From Pseudomonadota bacterium (lineage in GTDB: Bacteria; Pseudomonadota; Gammaproteobacteria; Burkholderiales; Methylophilaceae), in the NCBI GenBank assembly GCA_029556915.1, contig JAKQIT010000074.1:248001-312000 (forward strand): DNA of 64,000 nt, in the 5' to 3' direction. The notes under the pieces are model-generated. The model saw only the letters and a list, made by a program, of their open reading frames with translations. It made no database searches and was not told where the DNA came from. Below, piece after piece: positions 53,451-63,142 of the stretch (positions are counted from its first letter, which is position 1; the number at the start of each line of letters is the position of its first letter). The translations under genes and the position numbers were made by a program.

Positions 53451-53569
53451 GTGTTTTCTTTGAAAGTGTCGATATGGTGAATATTCTAACAAAGCTTTTA
53501 ACTTATGCCTGATAAATTATCAAGGTCTTTGCTAAGCTAGGCATGTTGTTTTTATGGCATACTTTCGCT

Positions 53570-54457
53570 ATGACAACCACGCAAGCAACTGAAACGGTAA
53601 TTTCTGCAAGCCTAGCCCTCACGCGCCAGCATTATGAAAACTTTCCAGTCGCCTCTATTTTTTTACCTAAGCACTTACGCGTACCCGTCAGTTTAATATA
53701 TCAATTTGCCAGACAAGCAGACGATTTTGCCGATGAAGGGCCTTTTTCTGTTGATCAGCGCTTAGCTGCACTCAATAATTACCGCGATGAACTCGCTTTA
53801 TTACAAGCATATATCAAACCTAAAACCACTTTTTTTTCAGCATTAGGCGCAACGATTAAAGATAATCAATTATCTTTTGCACCATTTTTTGATTTACTTG
53901 ATGCCTTTAGTCAAGACGTCACCAAAACACGCTATATTAATTTTGAAGAAGTGCTAGATTATTGCAAGCGCTCTGCCAACCCGGTTGGCAGGCTTATGCT
54001 AGAACTTTACGGGCAATCTAACCAAAAAAACATTTACTTTTCTGACCATATTTGCACTGCTCTGCAGCTCATTAATTTTTTGCAAGATGTTGCAATTGAC
54101 TTTAATAAAAATGCTGGTAAACAACGCATTTATATGTGCCAAGATGAACTGGAAAAATACAATATTGACGAGCAAGATATTGCCAATTTAGTAGCACAAT
54201 CTAAGAATATAGATGAAAAATGGCAACAATTTATGCAATTTAATTGTCAACGTGCAAGTACATTAATGCAAATAGGCAAACCGCTTGGGCGCGTTCTTAA
54301 AGGACGCATCGGATTTGAATTGCGAATGATGATTGCTGGTGGTGAGCGCATTATTGATAAAATAACCGCTGTACGTGGCGATGTTTTTAAACTTCGGCCA
54401 ACGTTGCATGTTGGCGATTGGCTCATAATTTTTTTCAAGGCACTTTTAAAACGGTAA
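53570..54457 (+). CDS. hpnC: Squalene-synthase-like HpnC
   Basis: First of three genes that together make squalene for hopanoids. The 295-residue chain starts at ATG 53570 (MTTTQATETVISASLALTRQ); an ATG nine codons earlier cannot be excluded and neither has a strong ribosome-binding site. The prenyl-diphosphate motifs are QADDFADE (first aspartate-rich) and INFLQDVAIDFNKN (second). HpnC converts presqualene diphosphate to hydroxysqualene in characterised bacteria. It runs divergently from the phosphorylase gene and is followed by hpnD after 4 bases. Confidence 0.9.
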   Translation: MTTTQATETVISASLALTRQHYENFPVASIFLPKHLRVPVSLIYQFARQADDFADEGPFSVDQRLAALNNYRDELALLQAYIKPKTTFFSALGATIKDNQLSFAPFFDLLDAFSQDVTKTRYINFEEVLDYCKRSANPVGRLMLELYGQSNQKNIYFSDHICTALQLINFLQDVAIDFNKNAGKQRIYMCQDELEKYNIDEQDIANLVAQSKNIDEKWQQFMQFNCQRASTLMQIGKPLGRVLKGRIGFELRMMIAGGERIIDKITAVRGDVFKLRPTLHVGDWLIIFFKALLKR

Positions 54458-54461
54458 CCGT

Positions 54462-55298
54462 ATGACCCCTTTACAATATTGCCAAGATAAAGTTGCTAAT
54501 AGCAATTCGAGCTTCACTGGTAGCTTTAGATTTTTGCACGCCGAAAAACGCGAAGCCATGACAGCTTTATACGCGTTTTGTCGTGAAGTGGATGATATTG
54601 TAGATGAAATTACAGATTTGACCGTTGCGCAAACTAAACTTAATTGGTGGCGCGGTGAAGTAGATAATATATATCAAAACAAACCCCAACACCCTGTTTC
54701 CAAAGCACTTTTGCAACCCACCAAAACCTACCACCTCAGTGCTGAGCATTTTCATGAAATCATCGATGGGATGGAAATGGATTTAAAATTTAACCGTTAC
54801 GAAGACTTCAAACAACTACAACTCTATTGTTATCGGGTTGCCAGCGTGGTTGGTCTATTATCGTCACAAATATTTGGCTTTACTAACCGAAAAACATTGA
54901 AATATGCGCATGATTTAGGCATGGCTTTTCAATTAACTAATATTATTCGTGATGTAGGCGAAGATGCACGTCGTAACCGCATTTATTTGCCCTTAGATGA
55001 ATTGGCAAAATTTAACGTTACCGAGCAAGATATTTTGCAAAGTGTTGAAAGTGAATCCGTTAAACTGCTGCTTGAGGCACAAATAGAACGTGCGGAAAGC
55101 TATTATGACCGCGCCTTAAACGAGCTACCCGCGGAAGACCGCAAAGCACAGCGTGCAGGCTTAATGATGGCGGCTATTTATCGCACTTTATTGCGCGAAA
55201 TTAAGCAGGATGGCGCGCAAAAAGTATTGAACGCACGGACTTCATTAGGTAAATTACGCAAATTGTTTTTAGCGATGCACGTTTGGCTAAAAAATTAA
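54462..55298 (+). CDS. hpnD: Presqualene diphosphate synthase HpnD
   Basis: Condenses two farnesyl diphosphates to presqualene diphosphate. The 278-residue squalene/phytoene synthase fold contains FCREVDDIVDEI (first aspartate motif, about 38-49) and TNIIRDVGEDARRNRIYLP (second, about 155-173), both intact. It lies between hpnC and hpnE in the order of the HpnCDE squalene pathway, which is sequential HpnD, HpnC, HpnE in biochemistry. YRVASVVGLLSSQIFG in the middle is the usual family sequence. Confidence 0.93.
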   Translation: MTPLQYCQDKVANSNSSFTGSFRFLHAEKREAMTALYAFCREVDDIVDEITDLTVAQTKLNWWRGEVDNIYQNKPQHPVSKALLQPTKTYHLSAEHFHEIIDGMEMDLKFNRYEDFKQLQLYCYRVASVVGLLSSQIFGFTNRKTLKYAHDLGMAFQLTNIIRDVGEDARRNRIYLPLDELAKFNVTEQDILQSVESESVKLLLEAQIERAESYYDRALNELPAEDRKAQRAGLMMAAIYRTLLREIKQDGAQKVLNARTSLGKLRKLFLAMHVWLKN

Positions 55299-55342
55299 CT
55301 ATTTTTATATTTTAAAGTTTCTATTGAAAGTTCATCATTAAC

Positions 55343-56668
55343 ATGCGTAAACCTAACATTGCGATTATCGGTGGTGGCTGTGCAGGCCTAAGCGCGGCAG
55401 TTGCATTGGTTGATAAGGGCTATGATGTCACCGTGTTTGAAGCGAGCCCGCATTTGGGTGGGCGCGCGCGCACAGTGCTGGTAGAGCACAATAGCTTGAT
55501 GAATTTGCTAGATAATGGCCAGCATATTTTGCTGGGGGCGTATCGCGAAACGCTAGCCTTGCTGCGCACGGTTGGCATAGCTGAAAATGAAGCTTTTTTA
55601 CGCTTGCCGCTACACATTCGCATGCGTTCCAGTGCTGATAAGCCTGAGTTTTTACTCAAATCTGAGCATTTACTTCCTGCCCCATTTAATTTACTTTTTG
55701 GCTTGTTTGGCTGCGAAGGTTTAACTTTAACCGAGCGTGCTTCTGCCATTAAATTTATGGCGCAACTTAAATTAGCTGGTTACCAAGTTGCTGAAGATGG
55801 CTTTTTAGGGGCTTATTTAACAGATAAGAAGCAAAGCCGAAAATTGATTGAATTATTATGGGAGCCACTTTGCCTCGCAGCACTCAATACGCCAATTGCT
55901 GTTGCGAGTACCCGCATTTTTTTAAATGTGCTGCGCGATACATTTACGGGGAGCAAAAAAAATAGTGATTTTTTACTGCCCAAAGCTGATTTATCCAAAT
56001 TTTTAGCCAATCCTTTAGCCCAACATATTCAAGCTAAAGGTGGCACTGTGTTATTAAATCAGCAAGTGCGCAAAATAGCAGCAAATCACTCTGAATTTAT
56101 TGTTTCTACTAAAGAAAATAACACGCAATTTAGCCACGTGATTGTTGCCACATCACCATCTAACATTGCCAAATTGCTTAGTAATTTCAATCAGTTAAAT
56201 CATGTACTCAGTCAAACAGAAGCGTTTGGCTACCAGCCCATTTATACCATTTATATTCAGTACCCTGCTGATATTGAATTACCCAACATTATGACGGGGT
56301 TTACAAATAAACTCAGCCAGTGGGCATTTGATCGCGGTCAACTTTGCGGGCAAAAAGGCTTAGTGGCGGTGGTGTTAAGTGGCACAGGCGCGCATCAGCA
56401 ATTGAGTCACGACGAATTGGCGCTAAAAGTTGCCAACGAATTACATCAAACCTTTCACCATTTACCTAAACCTTTGTGGCATAAGGTGATTGCTGAAAAG
56501 CGCGCAACTTTTTCATGCGTACCCAACCTAGCCAGACCCACGCACAAAACCAATCATCCCAACTTATTCTTAGCGGGCGATTACACTTATGCGCCCTATC
56601 CTTCTACCATTGAGGGTGCTGTGCGAAGCGGCAACGCCTGCGCAAAACTGGTAGAAAAATCCAACTAA
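55343..56668 (+). CDS. hpnE: Hydroxysqualene dehydroxylase HpnE
   Basis: FAD-dependent amine-oxidase-like enzyme, 441 residues, that removes the hydroxyl of hydroxysqualene to form squalene. The N-terminal IAIIGGGCAGLSAAVAL (6-22) is the dinucleotide-binding fold; GGRARTV follows, and the end NLFLAGDYTYAPYPSTIEGAV binds FAD. It is the last gene of hpnCDE. No squalene-hopene cyclase gene is present in the window, so cyclisation must be encoded elsewhere. A bidirectional terminator follows at 56.9 kb. Confidence 0.92.
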   Translation: MRKPNIAIIGGGCAGLSAAVALVDKGYDVTVFEASPHLGGRARTVLVEHNSLMNLLDNGQHILLGAYRETLALLRTVGIAENEAFLRLPLHIRMRSSADKPEFLLKSEHLLPAPFNLLFGLFGCEGLTLTERASAIKFMAQLKLAGYQVAEDGFLGAYLTDKKQSRKLIELLWEPLCLAALNTPIAVASTRIFLNVLRDTFTGSKKNSDFLLPKADLSKFLANPLAQHIQAKGGTVLLNQQVRKIAANHSEFIVSTKENNTQFSHVIVATSPSNIAKLLSNFNQLNHVLSQTEAFGYQPIYTIYIQYPADIELPNIMTGFTNKLSQWAFDRGQLCGQKGLVAVVLSGTGAHQQLSHDELALKVANELHQTFHHLPKPLWHKVIAEKRATFSCVPNLARPTHKTNHPNLFLAGDYTYAPYPSTIEGAVRSGNACAKLVEKSN

Positions 56669-56695
56669 ATTGCGCTTTTTAACAGCGCATTTTTT

Positions 56696-56765
56696 CGCCG
56701 AGAGAAATTCATCGGCCTGCGAGCCAGTATCCATGAGGCTTCCAGAGGTGCTGTTTGGATGTTAA
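56696..56765 (+). repeat. Palindromic repeat family copy with inverted loop
   Basis: Flank CGCCGAGAGAAATTCATC, left arm GGCCTGCGAGCC, loop AGTATCCATGA (reverse of the usual loop), right arm GGCTTCCAGAGG, then TGCTGTTTGGATG. It lies just after hpnE. Confidence 0.8.
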
Positions 56766-56908
56766 AACTAAAAGCTGATTTTAAAGCATATTTTTTCCTC
56801 TAAATAATTTCACATTTTCACTATCCAAAGACCTTCTGATTTATTGGCTAACAGTCCTATTATTTGCCTGATTATGTCGTCGTTATGTATCACTTTAAGC
56901 GAATAAAA

Positions 56909-56940
56909 TAAAAAAGGCCTGCTCTGGCAGGCCTTTTTTA
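56909..56940. terminator. Bidirectional terminator between hpnE and radA
   Basis: AAAAAAGGCCTGC and GCAGGCCTTTTTT around TCTG. The A-run and T-run on either side allow use in both directions for the converging hpnE and radA genes. Confidence 0.9.
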
Positions 56941-56957
56941 TTTATTAGCGTGGCGTT

Positions 56958-58331
56958 TCAAAGGTTTCTCATGTGATTAAGCGCCTGCTCTAAGCGCTCC
57001 ACACCAATCACTTCTAGCCCTTCCATTTTTTGCTTGGGCGCATTGCTTTTAGGCACAATCGCGTGGGTAAAACCCAACTTCGCCGCTTCTTTTAAGCGCA
57101 CCTGTCCGCCTTGCACAGGGCGGACTTCGCCCGCCAAGCCGACTTCACCAAACACAACTAATTTACGCTCAAGCGGCTTGTTTTTGAGGGATGACACAAT
57201 CGCCAGCAATACCGCCAAATCTACAGCCGGCTCGCTGATTTTCACCCCGCCCACGGCGTTAATAAACACATCTTGGTCAAAACACGGAATCCCCGCGTGG
57301 CGGTTCAACACTGCCAGCAACATCGCCAAGCGATTTTGCTCCAGCCCAGTCGCCAGCCGCTTGGCATTGGGTGCGTGGCTTTCATCCACCAGTGCTTGAA
57401 TTTCAATCAATAAGGGACGTGTACCTTCCATCGTTACCGTGATGCAGCTACCCGCCACTTGGTTTTCGTGGTGCGATAGAAACAACGCAGATGGGTTGCT
57501 CACTTCACGCAACCCTTTTTCGGTCATGGCGAATACGCCAAGCTCATTGACCGCGCCAAAGCGGTTTTTAAACGCGCGAATCAAGCGAAAACTCGAATTT
57601 TGGTCGCCTTCAAAGTACAGCACAGTATCCACGATATGTTCCAGCACGCGCGGGCCAGCCAAACTACCCTCTTTGGTAACATGCCCGACCAAAATCACGG
57701 TAATCCCAAGCTGTTTGGCTAGTCGGGTGAGCTGCGCCGAACATTCGCGCACTTGCGCCACCGAGCCAGGCGCAGATTGCAAAGCTTCTGAATAGACTGT
57801 TTGAATTGAATCAATCACTGCGATATTGGGCTTGTGTGCTTGTAAGGTAGCGAGAATTTTTTCTAGGTTAATTTCGGCCAACAGTTCAACTTCATTCGCA
57901 TCCAGCCCTAAACGCTTGGCGCGCATGGCGATTTGTTGAGGAGACTCTTCACCGCTTACATATATTGCTGGGCTGACTTTGCCCAGATGACACAGCACTT
58001 GCAGCAACAAAGTGGATTTACCAATGCCTGGGTCACCACCAATGAGAATCACGCCACCTTCGACCAAACCACCGCCCAGCACGCGGTCAAACTCACTAAT
58101 ACCCGTCGGTTGACGCGCCACGTCAGCCGCTTGCACACTACGCAATTTTTGCAATTGCCCAGTGGCCGCCAAACCTTCAAACTTGTTTGCGTAACGGTTA
58201 GCGGAGGTGCTAGCTTCTTCCATACTTTCAACCAAAGTGTTCCAAGCCATGCAGCTTGGGCATTGCCCCTGCCATTTAGGCTCAGATGCGCCGCATTCAG
58301 TGCAACTATAAATGGTTTTTGCTTTAGCCAT
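56958..58331 (-). CDS. radA: DNA repair protein RadA
   Basis: A RecA-like, Lon-fused ATPase that aids branch migration in recombination. The start is ATG 58331 ([20 protein letters not shown]), overlapping the alr stop (TGATG). The 457-residue chain has a zinc finger (C10, C13, C24, C27), Walker A GGDPGIGKST (about 97-106), the RadA-specific KNRFG motif and the C-terminal Lon-protease-like domain with PALIEIQALVDES-type sequence. All usual motifs are intact. Confidence 0.95.
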   Translation of the reverse strand: MAKAKTIYSCTECGASEPKWQGQCPSCMAWNTLVESMEEASTSANRYANKFEGLAATGQLQKLRSVQAADVARQPTGISEFDRVLGGGLVEGGVILIGGDPGIGKSTLLLQVLCHLGKVSPAIYVSGEESPQQIAMRAKRLGLDANEVELLAEINLEKILATLQAHKPNIAVIDSIQTVYSEALQSAPGSVAQVRECSAQLTRLAKQLGITVILVGHVTKEGSLAGPRVLEHIVDTVLYFEGDQNSSFRLIRAFKNRFGAVNELGVFAMTEKGLREVSNPSALFLSHHENQVAGSCITVTMEGTRPLLIEIQALVDESHAPNAKRLATGLEQNRLAMLLAVLNRHAGIPCFDQDVFINAVGGVKISEPAVDLAVLLAIVSSLKNKPLERKLVVFGEVGLAGEVRPVQGGQVRLKEAAKLGFTHAIVPKSNAPKQKMEGLEVIGVERLEQALNHMRNL

Positions 58332-59416
58332 CAATCCACCGTCTTAAATGGCACGCGCGGCGCAACAGCACACAACAATTCATAGCCTATCGTACCGCAT
58401 GCCTCGGCCACGGCATCTACAGGTACCGTGTTGCCCCAAAGCTCCACAGGTGCGCCAATATTAGCTTCTGGAATATCGGTTAAATCTGCAAATAACATAT
58501 CCATTGAAACGCGCCCTAGTGTTTGCGTAACTTTGCCAGCAACAGCAATGGGTACGCCTTGCAACTGTCCGCTGTTTGAGAGCTGCCCAGCATGACGCGG
58601 ATAGCCATCGGCATAACCACAAGCCACCACTCCCACACGCGTAGGTTTAGTAGCGGTGAAACGGTTGCCATAGCCCAATGTGTCACCCGCTTGCAAGGTT
58701 TGCACGCTAATAATCTCACTTGTGAAGTGCATGACAGGCTTTAAGCCAAATTGTGCCGCTGGTACACCAGTGGCAGGTGTTGCGCCATAGAGCATAATGC
58801 CTGGGCGTACCCAATCTGCATGGGTGTGCGGTTGGCATAAGATGGCTGCTGAGTTGGCTAGCGTGGTGGGGTAAGCAAACTCATTTGTTGTTTGCCTGAA
58901 AATAGTAAACGCTGCATCAACCCCTTGTTGCGCATCGGCGGCGGCAAAGTGGGTCATTAGGGTAATGTGGGGGGTGATTTTTTCTATACGATTTAAAGCA
59001 GATAAATACGCACTTGGCACAAAACCTAACCGATTCATGCCTGTATTCATTTTAATAAAAACAGAATAAGGCTTGGATGAAGACGATTGTTCAAGCATTT
59101 CAAGCTGCGCAAAACTATGTACGACCATACTTAAGTTGTACGCCTTGACAATTGCCAAATCGCTAGGAGAAAAAATACCTTCAAGCAACAAAATAGATTG
59201 ATCGAAACCCATTTCACGTAATGAAATAGCTTCAGCTAAATCTAACACAGCAAAACCATCTACCCCCTTTAGAGCATAGGCAATATTGGCTAGCCCATGC
59301 CCATAGCCATTGGCTTTTACTGCCGCCATAATTTTTGAATGAGGCGCGTGCTGTTTTACCACGGCAAGATTATGCCGTAACGCACCTTGTGAAATGGTAG
59401 CTAAAATGGGGCGCAT
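58331..59416 (-). CDS. alr: Alanine racemase
   Basis: PLP enzyme that interconverts L- and D-alanine for peptidoglycan. The 361-residue protein has the PLP lysine K34 in [12 protein letters not shown] and the catalytic tyrosine region [11 protein letters not shown], plus the substrate-side [12 protein letters not shown] region and the end [16 protein letters not shown]. It lies between the small membrane protein gene and radA; the dnaB-alr-radA order is common in betaproteobacteria. Confidence 0.95.
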   Translation of the reverse strand: MRPILATISQGALRHNLAVVKQHAPHSKIMAAVKANGYGHGLANIAYALKGVDGFAVLDLAEAISLREMGFDQSILLLEGIFSPSDLAIVKAYNLSMVVHSFAQLEMLEQSSSSKPYSVFIKMNTGMNRLGFVPSAYLSALNRIEKITPHITLMTHFAAADAQQGVDAAFTIFRQTTNEFAYPTTLANSAAILCQPHTHADWVRPGIMLYGATPATGVPAAQFGLKPVMHFTSEIISVQTLQAGDTLGYGNRFTATKPTRVGVVACGYADGYPRHAGQLSNSGQLQGVPIAVAGKVTQTLGRVSMDMLFADLTDIPEANIGAPVELWGNTVPVDAVAEACGTIGYELLCAVAPRVPFKTVD

Positions 59417-59419
59417 ATG

Positions 59420-59800
59420 CTAAAAGCGCCACCAAAGTAACAACACTATACCAGTGCCGAAACCAACTAAAGCAAAAGCTTTTAAATGACTTAACATATC
59501 ATCTTCGTAAATAGGCGGCAGATCGTGACGTCTATAATAACCAGGAATATATGTAGAAAGTCCACGCACCATACCCCAAATAAAATGCAAAAAGGCCAAA
59601 AATGCCTCTAAAATAAAATTACCGAACATCATGCCAAGCACGCTGAAAACGGCTATTGACCAAGTAATGATGCTTGAATGATAAGATTCTGTGATATAAA
59701 AAGCGATTAACCACAATATAAACCCATACAAGCCACCAGTTATCCCACCAAAAAACGTCATAACAATTCGTTCTGTAATAGTAATTTTAGTTTCTGGCAT
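59420..59800 (-). CDS. Small integral membrane protein of unknown function
   Basis: A 126-residue protein with about four transmembrane segments: MTFFGGITGGLYGFILWLIA (about 14-33), IITWSIAVFSVLGMMFGNF (about 44-62), FLAFLHFIWGMVRGLS (about 67-82) and FALVGFGTGIVLLLWW (about 109-124). A cytoplasmic-looking segment with PGYYRRHDLPPIYEDD lies between the last two. No family recognised. It follows dnaB by 17 bases and precedes alr by 3, so it is an operon member without a known role. Confidence 0.72.
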   Translation of the reverse strand: MPETKITITERIVMTFFGGITGGLYGFILWLIAFYITESYHSSIITWSIAVFSVLGMMFGNFILEAFLAFLHFIWGMVRGLSTYIPGYYRRHDLPPIYEDDMLSHLKAFALVGFGTGIVLLLWWRF

Positions 59801-59816
59801 CGTTACTTATTGAAGA

Positions 59817-61199
59817 CTAATATTCATCCGCCATATAACTGCTACCTGCAAAATTCTCAAACCGCGTATGTTGCCCAATAAAGGTGAGACGTACACGACC
59901 AATGGGGCCATTACGTTGTTTGGCGATGATAATTTCAGCCGTGCCTTTATCTTCGCTATCCGGGTTATACACCTCATCACGATAGATAAATAAAATCACG
60001 TCGGCATCTTGCTCAATGGCGCCAGATTCACGTAAATCACTCATCACCGGGCGCTTATCGGGGCGTTGTTCCACTGAACGGTTGAGTTGTGAAAGTGCTA
60101 CTACTGGCACATCTAACTCTTTGGCTAATGCTTTAAGTGAACGTGAAATTTCAGAAATTTCAGTAGCGCGATTTTCACCTTGCCTGCCAGCTGGGGCCGC
60201 CATCAATTGTAAATAATCCACCACAATCAAGCCCAATTTTCCGGTTTGTCGATGCAATCTGCGCGCTCTCGCCCGTACGTCAAAGCTACTTAAGCCTGCA
60301 CCTTCATCAATAAAAATAGGCGCTTCATTGAGTTTGCCCAGTGCGGTGGTGAGTTTTTCCCAATCTTCATCTTCAAGGTTGCCGTTACGCATACGGTGTT
60401 GGTCTAGCCGCCCAACTGAGCCTATCATCCGCATTGCTAACTGCGTAGAAGCCATCTCCATCGAGAACACCGCCACGGGCAATTTGGTATCCAGCGCTAC
60501 ATTTTCGGCAATATTGAGTGAAAAAGCGGTTTTACCCATTGATGGTCGCCCCGCGACAATAATTAAATCCCCCGGTTGAAAACCTGAGGTTTTTTCGTCT
60601 AAATCAGTAAACCCTGTTGGCACGCCTGTCACATCATTGGGGTTATCGCGTGAATATAAATAATCAATACGGTCAGCCACTTGCGGCAACAAGGTTTTTA
60701 TATCTTGAAAACCTTCAGAGCTACGCTTGCCGCCTTCAGCAATTTGAAAAATTTTAGCTTCGGCTTCATCCAGCAACTGCTGCGCATCGCGACCATTTGG
60801 CAAATAAGCGCTTTCGGCAATTTCACTGCCCACCGAAACCAATTTACGCATCACGGCACGTTCGCGCACAATCTCTGCATATCGGCGTATATTCGCCGCT
60901 GTTGGCGTATTTTGTGCAAGTGCACCTAAATAAGCAATACCTCCCACCCCTGAGAGTTCAGCCGAGCTTTCTAGCGACTCGGCCACTGTCACAATATCCG
61001 CAGGGCGGTTATGTTCAATCAGCTTTGAAATATGCTCAAAAATAAGCTTGTGGTCATAGCGGTAAAAATCCGCTGCACGCAAAATATCGGCAATTCTATC
61101 CAGCGCCTCATTTTCCAGCAGCAAACCACCGATAACAGATTGCTCTGCTTCAACCGAATGGGGGGGGATTTTTAGTGCATCTAATTGTTCATCAGCCAT
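59817..61199 (-). CDS. dnaB: Replicative DNA helicase DnaB
   Basis: Hexameric helicase that unwinds DNA at replication forks. I start at ATG 61199 (MADEQLDALKIPPHSVEAEQ, 460 residues), the usual family beginning. The N-terminal collar domain (to about 165) is followed by the RecA-like motor with Walker A AGRPSMGKTAF (about 215-225), SMEMASTQLAMR and VVDYLQLMAAP (Walker B). A TATAAT box ends six bases before this ATG, so the transcript may be leaderless. Confidence 0.96.
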   Translation of the reverse strand: MADEQLDALKIPPHSVEAEQSVIGGLLLENEALDRIADILRAADFYRYDHKLIFEHISKLIEHNRPADIVTVAESLESSAELSGVGGIAYLGALAQNTPTAANIRRYAEIVRERAVMRKLVSVGSEIAESAYLPNGRDAQQLLDEAEAKIFQIAEGGKRSSEGFQDIKTLLPQVADRIDYLYSRDNPNDVTGVPTGFTDLDEKTSGFQPGDLIIVAGRPSMGKTAFSLNIAENVALDTKLPVAVFSMEMASTQLAMRMIGSVGRLDQHRMRNGNLEDEDWEKLTTALGKLNEAPIFIDEGAGLSSFDVRARARRLHRQTGKLGLIVVDYLQLMAAPAGRQGENRATEISEISRSLKALAKELDVPVVALSQLNRSVEQRPDKRPVMSDLRESGAIEQDADVILFIYRDEVYNPDSEDKGTAEIIIAKQRNGPIGRVRLTFIGQHTRFENFAGSSYMADEY

Positions 61200-61205
61200 G
61201 CGTAG

Positions 61206-61211
61206 ATTATA
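61206..61211 (-). promoter_or_regulatory. dnaB -10 element very close to the start codon
   Basis: TATAAT on the minus strand, with only CTACGC between it and the dnaB ATG. The expected start of transcription falls at or within a base or two of the A of ATG. The -35 region is weak (TTGGCA lies 21 bases upstream). A Shine-Dalgarno sequence is not present. Confidence 0.5.
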
Positions 61212-61276
61212 CCCAACGTTCAACGCTTCTGTTGCCAAATTTTAGATATTTAACAACTGTAATTTTGGCTAATTTT

Positions 61277-61350
61277 TAGCACATATCATTTGAGCACCTC
61301 TGCAAGCCTCTATCCATGCGGCTTACAAAGGCATGATTTTTTCTCGGGCA
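61277..61350 (-). repeat. Palindromic repeat family copy (minus orientation)
   Basis: On the minus strand flank TGCCCGAGAAAAAATCATG, arms CCTTTGTAAGCC and GGCTTGCAGAGG, loop GCATGGATAGA, right flank TGCTCAAATGATATGTG (core 61297-61331). It lies between dnaB and the DUF1801 gene. Confidence 0.85.
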
Positions 61351-61737
61351 TTATTTGCGCTTCATTAAAGCAGATTTTGACTGATTTTCTAACACCCTAA
61401 ACGCTACGATTTTGCTGATTAAATCCAATGGCATTTGCTGAGCAAATGGAAACTGCACCGAACCTTTTGCACTTTTATAAGCAGCAAGTTCATGTTTAAA
61501 TTTTTCAATACCTGAAGGTGCAGGATAAAAGCCAATATGTTGTTTGCAAGCGGCAAAATGCACCAAATTACCATTCAATCTAAAGGTTGGAATTTGATAG
61601 CGAATGGCCTCTTCAGCTTGCGGCGCGGCTTGCTGAATGGTTTGTCTCACTTCTTCAAGCAGTTGCTGGGTGTCTGCGGGAAATTGCGCAATGTATGCGT
61701 CTATATTGTGCACAGCATCTTGTTCAGTTTTCGTCAC
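61351..61737 (-). CDS. DUF1801 (YdhG-like) protein
   Basis: A 128-residue protein of the DUF1801 fold: VHNIDAYIAQFPADTQQLLE at the N-terminus, AIRYQIPTFRLNGNLVHFA in the centre, and HIGFYPAPSGIEKF, the best family signature. It ends in a basic tail (KSALMKRK). Function unknown; members are often beside SRPBCC proteins, as here. It follows the SRPBCC gene by 33 bases. Confidence 0.87.
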   Translation of the reverse strand: MTKTEQDAVHNIDAYIAQFPADTQQLLEEVRQTIQQAAPQAEEAIRYQIPTFRLNGNLVHFAACKQHIGFYPAPSGIEKFKHELAAYKSAKGSVQFPFAQQMPLDLISKIVAFRVLENQSKSALMKRK

Positions 61738-61770
61738 GTATCTTTTGCCTAATGGGTAAGCGAAGATAAG

Positions 61771-62280
61771 TCATGACTGGTTTTTAATCATCGCGACCAG
61801 TTGGTCTAAACACGCGCCCCAACCTGCTTCAAAACCCATATTTTCATGCTGAAGGCGATGCGCTACATTGTTGTGTTGCACATAAGCGGTGTATTTTGTG
61901 CCGTTAGCGAGCGGCTCTAGCAAAATGGTGGCGGTCATTAAAAATTCCGCGCATTCATGTCCCGGGCTGGCTTCAGGCGGCTTAGACGGGCGAAAGCCAG
62001 GTTCAAGCGCATTCGTCCATACGAGCTTTTCATTGGGGATAATTTCTAGATAACAACCCTGATTAGGAAAAGTTTGCCCTTCTGGCGATTGCATCACCGT
62101 GTAAAACCTTCCACCTAGGCGCAAATCAATTTCACATTTCACGGTTTTCCAAGGCAGCGGACAAAACCAAGGCATCAACTTTTCAGGCGTCGTCCACGCT
62201 TGCCATATTTTTTCACGCGGCACGTCCACCACGCGTTCTAACATTAGGTCTAGCTCCGGATTGAATGTTGCAATAGACAT
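61771..62280 (-). CDS. SRPBCC (AHSA1-type) domain protein
   Basis: A 169-residue START/Bet v1-like fold. The start is ATG 62280 ([20 protein letters not shown]), with a strong GGAGGT five bases upstream that excludes the longer in-frame start at 62310. Landmarks are [37 protein letters not shown] and [17 protein letters not shown], all typical of the activator-of-Hsp90-homology-1 family. It may bind a hydrophobic ligand. No partner is evident except the DUF1801 gene downstream. Confidence 0.86.
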   Translation of the reverse strand: MSIATFNPELDLMLERVVDVPREKIWQAWTTPEKLMPWFCPLPWKTVKCEIDLRLGGRFYTVMQSPEGQTFPNQGCYLEIIPNEKLVWTNALEPGFRPSKPPEASPGHECAEFLMTATILLEPLANGTKYTAYVQHNNVAHRLQHENMGFEAGWGACLDQLVAMIKNQS

Positions 62281-62371
62281 GTGACCTCCAGTGACTAAAA
62301 ATAACGGCAAAGGCTATGTTGCTACGAATGGTGTGCATAGTCAACCAAAGCGGTTGAAATTAATATGCAAT

Positions 62372-62400
62372 AAAAAAGGCGACTAAAAGTCGCCTTTTTT
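62372..62400 (-). terminator. Terminator of the rpsF-priB-rpsR-rplI operon
   Basis: AAAAAAGGCGACT and AGTCGCCTTTTTT around AAA, 22 bases beyond the rplI stop codon. The symmetrical A/T runs make it usable in both directions. Confidence 0.92.
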
Positions 62401-62421
62401 ATTGTCGTTTAAGACTAAGTC

Positions 62422-62871
62422 TTAGGCTTCGGCAACTACCGTTACAGTAATATCCACTACTACATCATGGTGCAATGCCACCGTTACAGGGTGATCACCA
62501 ATCGTTTTTAATGGACCATTTGGCATACGAACATCCGCTTTAGCCACTTCATGACCCGCTGTTTTTAAGCTTTCAGCAATATCGCCATTGGTCACAGAAC
62601 CAAACAAACGACCATCTACGCCTGCTTTTTGTGCGATAGTCACAACAAAACCAGTGAGTTTTTCACCACGCGCTTGCGCAGCTACCAAGATAGCAGCTTG
62701 TTGTTTTTCTAACTCAGCACGACGGGCGGCGATTTCCGCTTTGTTCGCTTCAGTTGCGCGTTTTGCCTTGCCTTGTGGAATCAAAAAGTTGCGACCAAAA
62801 CCGTCTTTAACTTTAACGATGTCGCCCAAGTTGCCGAGTTTACCTACTTTTTCTAACAAAATAACTTGCAT
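62422..62871 (-). CDS. rplI: 50S ribosomal protein L9
   Basis: A 149-residue ribosomal protein with the N-terminal domain [21 protein letters not shown] (1-21), the [13 protein letters not shown] signature, a long connecting helix ([17 protein letters not shown]), and the C-terminal rRNA-binding domain ([17 protein letters not shown]). It is the last gene of the rpsF-priB-rpsR-rplI operon and ends before a strong terminator. Confidence 0.97.
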   Translation of the reverse strand: MQVILLEKVGKLGNLGDIVKVKDGFGRNFLIPQGKAKRATEANKAEIAARRAELEKQQAAILVAAQARGEKLTGFVVTIAQKAGVDGRLFGSVTNGDIAESLKTAGHEVAKADVRMPNGPLKTIGDHPVTVALHHDVVVDITVTVVAEA

Positions 62872-62883
62872 GGGTTTCTCCTA

Positions 62884-63117
62884 TTAGCCTGGGTGCTTGT
62901 CAGTGTATGGAAGCAAAGCCAAGAAACGCGCTAATTTAACAGCGGTGGTTAATTGACGTTGATAACGTGCTTTTGTGCCCGTCATACGTGCTGGAATAAT
63001 TTTATAGTTTTCAGAAATAAAGTCTTTTAATAACTCTACATCCTTGTAATCCACTTCTTTAATGCCTTCTGCAGAAAAACGGCAGTAACGGCGGCGTTTG
63101 TACATATCTCTTGCCAT
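62884..63117 (-). CDS. rpsR: 30S ribosomal protein S18
   Basis: A 77-residue protein that pairs with S6 on the small subunit. The sequence [21 protein letters not shown] begins it, and [20 protein letters not shown] and [22 protein letters not shown] are diagnostic. It lies 12 bases before rplI and 25 bases after priB. Confidence 0.97.
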   Translation of the reverse strand: MARDMYKRRRYCRFSAEGIKEVDYKDVELLKDFISENYKIIPARMTGTKARYQRQLTTAVKLARFLALLPYTDKHPG

Positions 63118-63142
63118 GATGTAACTCCTAATTTTTTTAATG

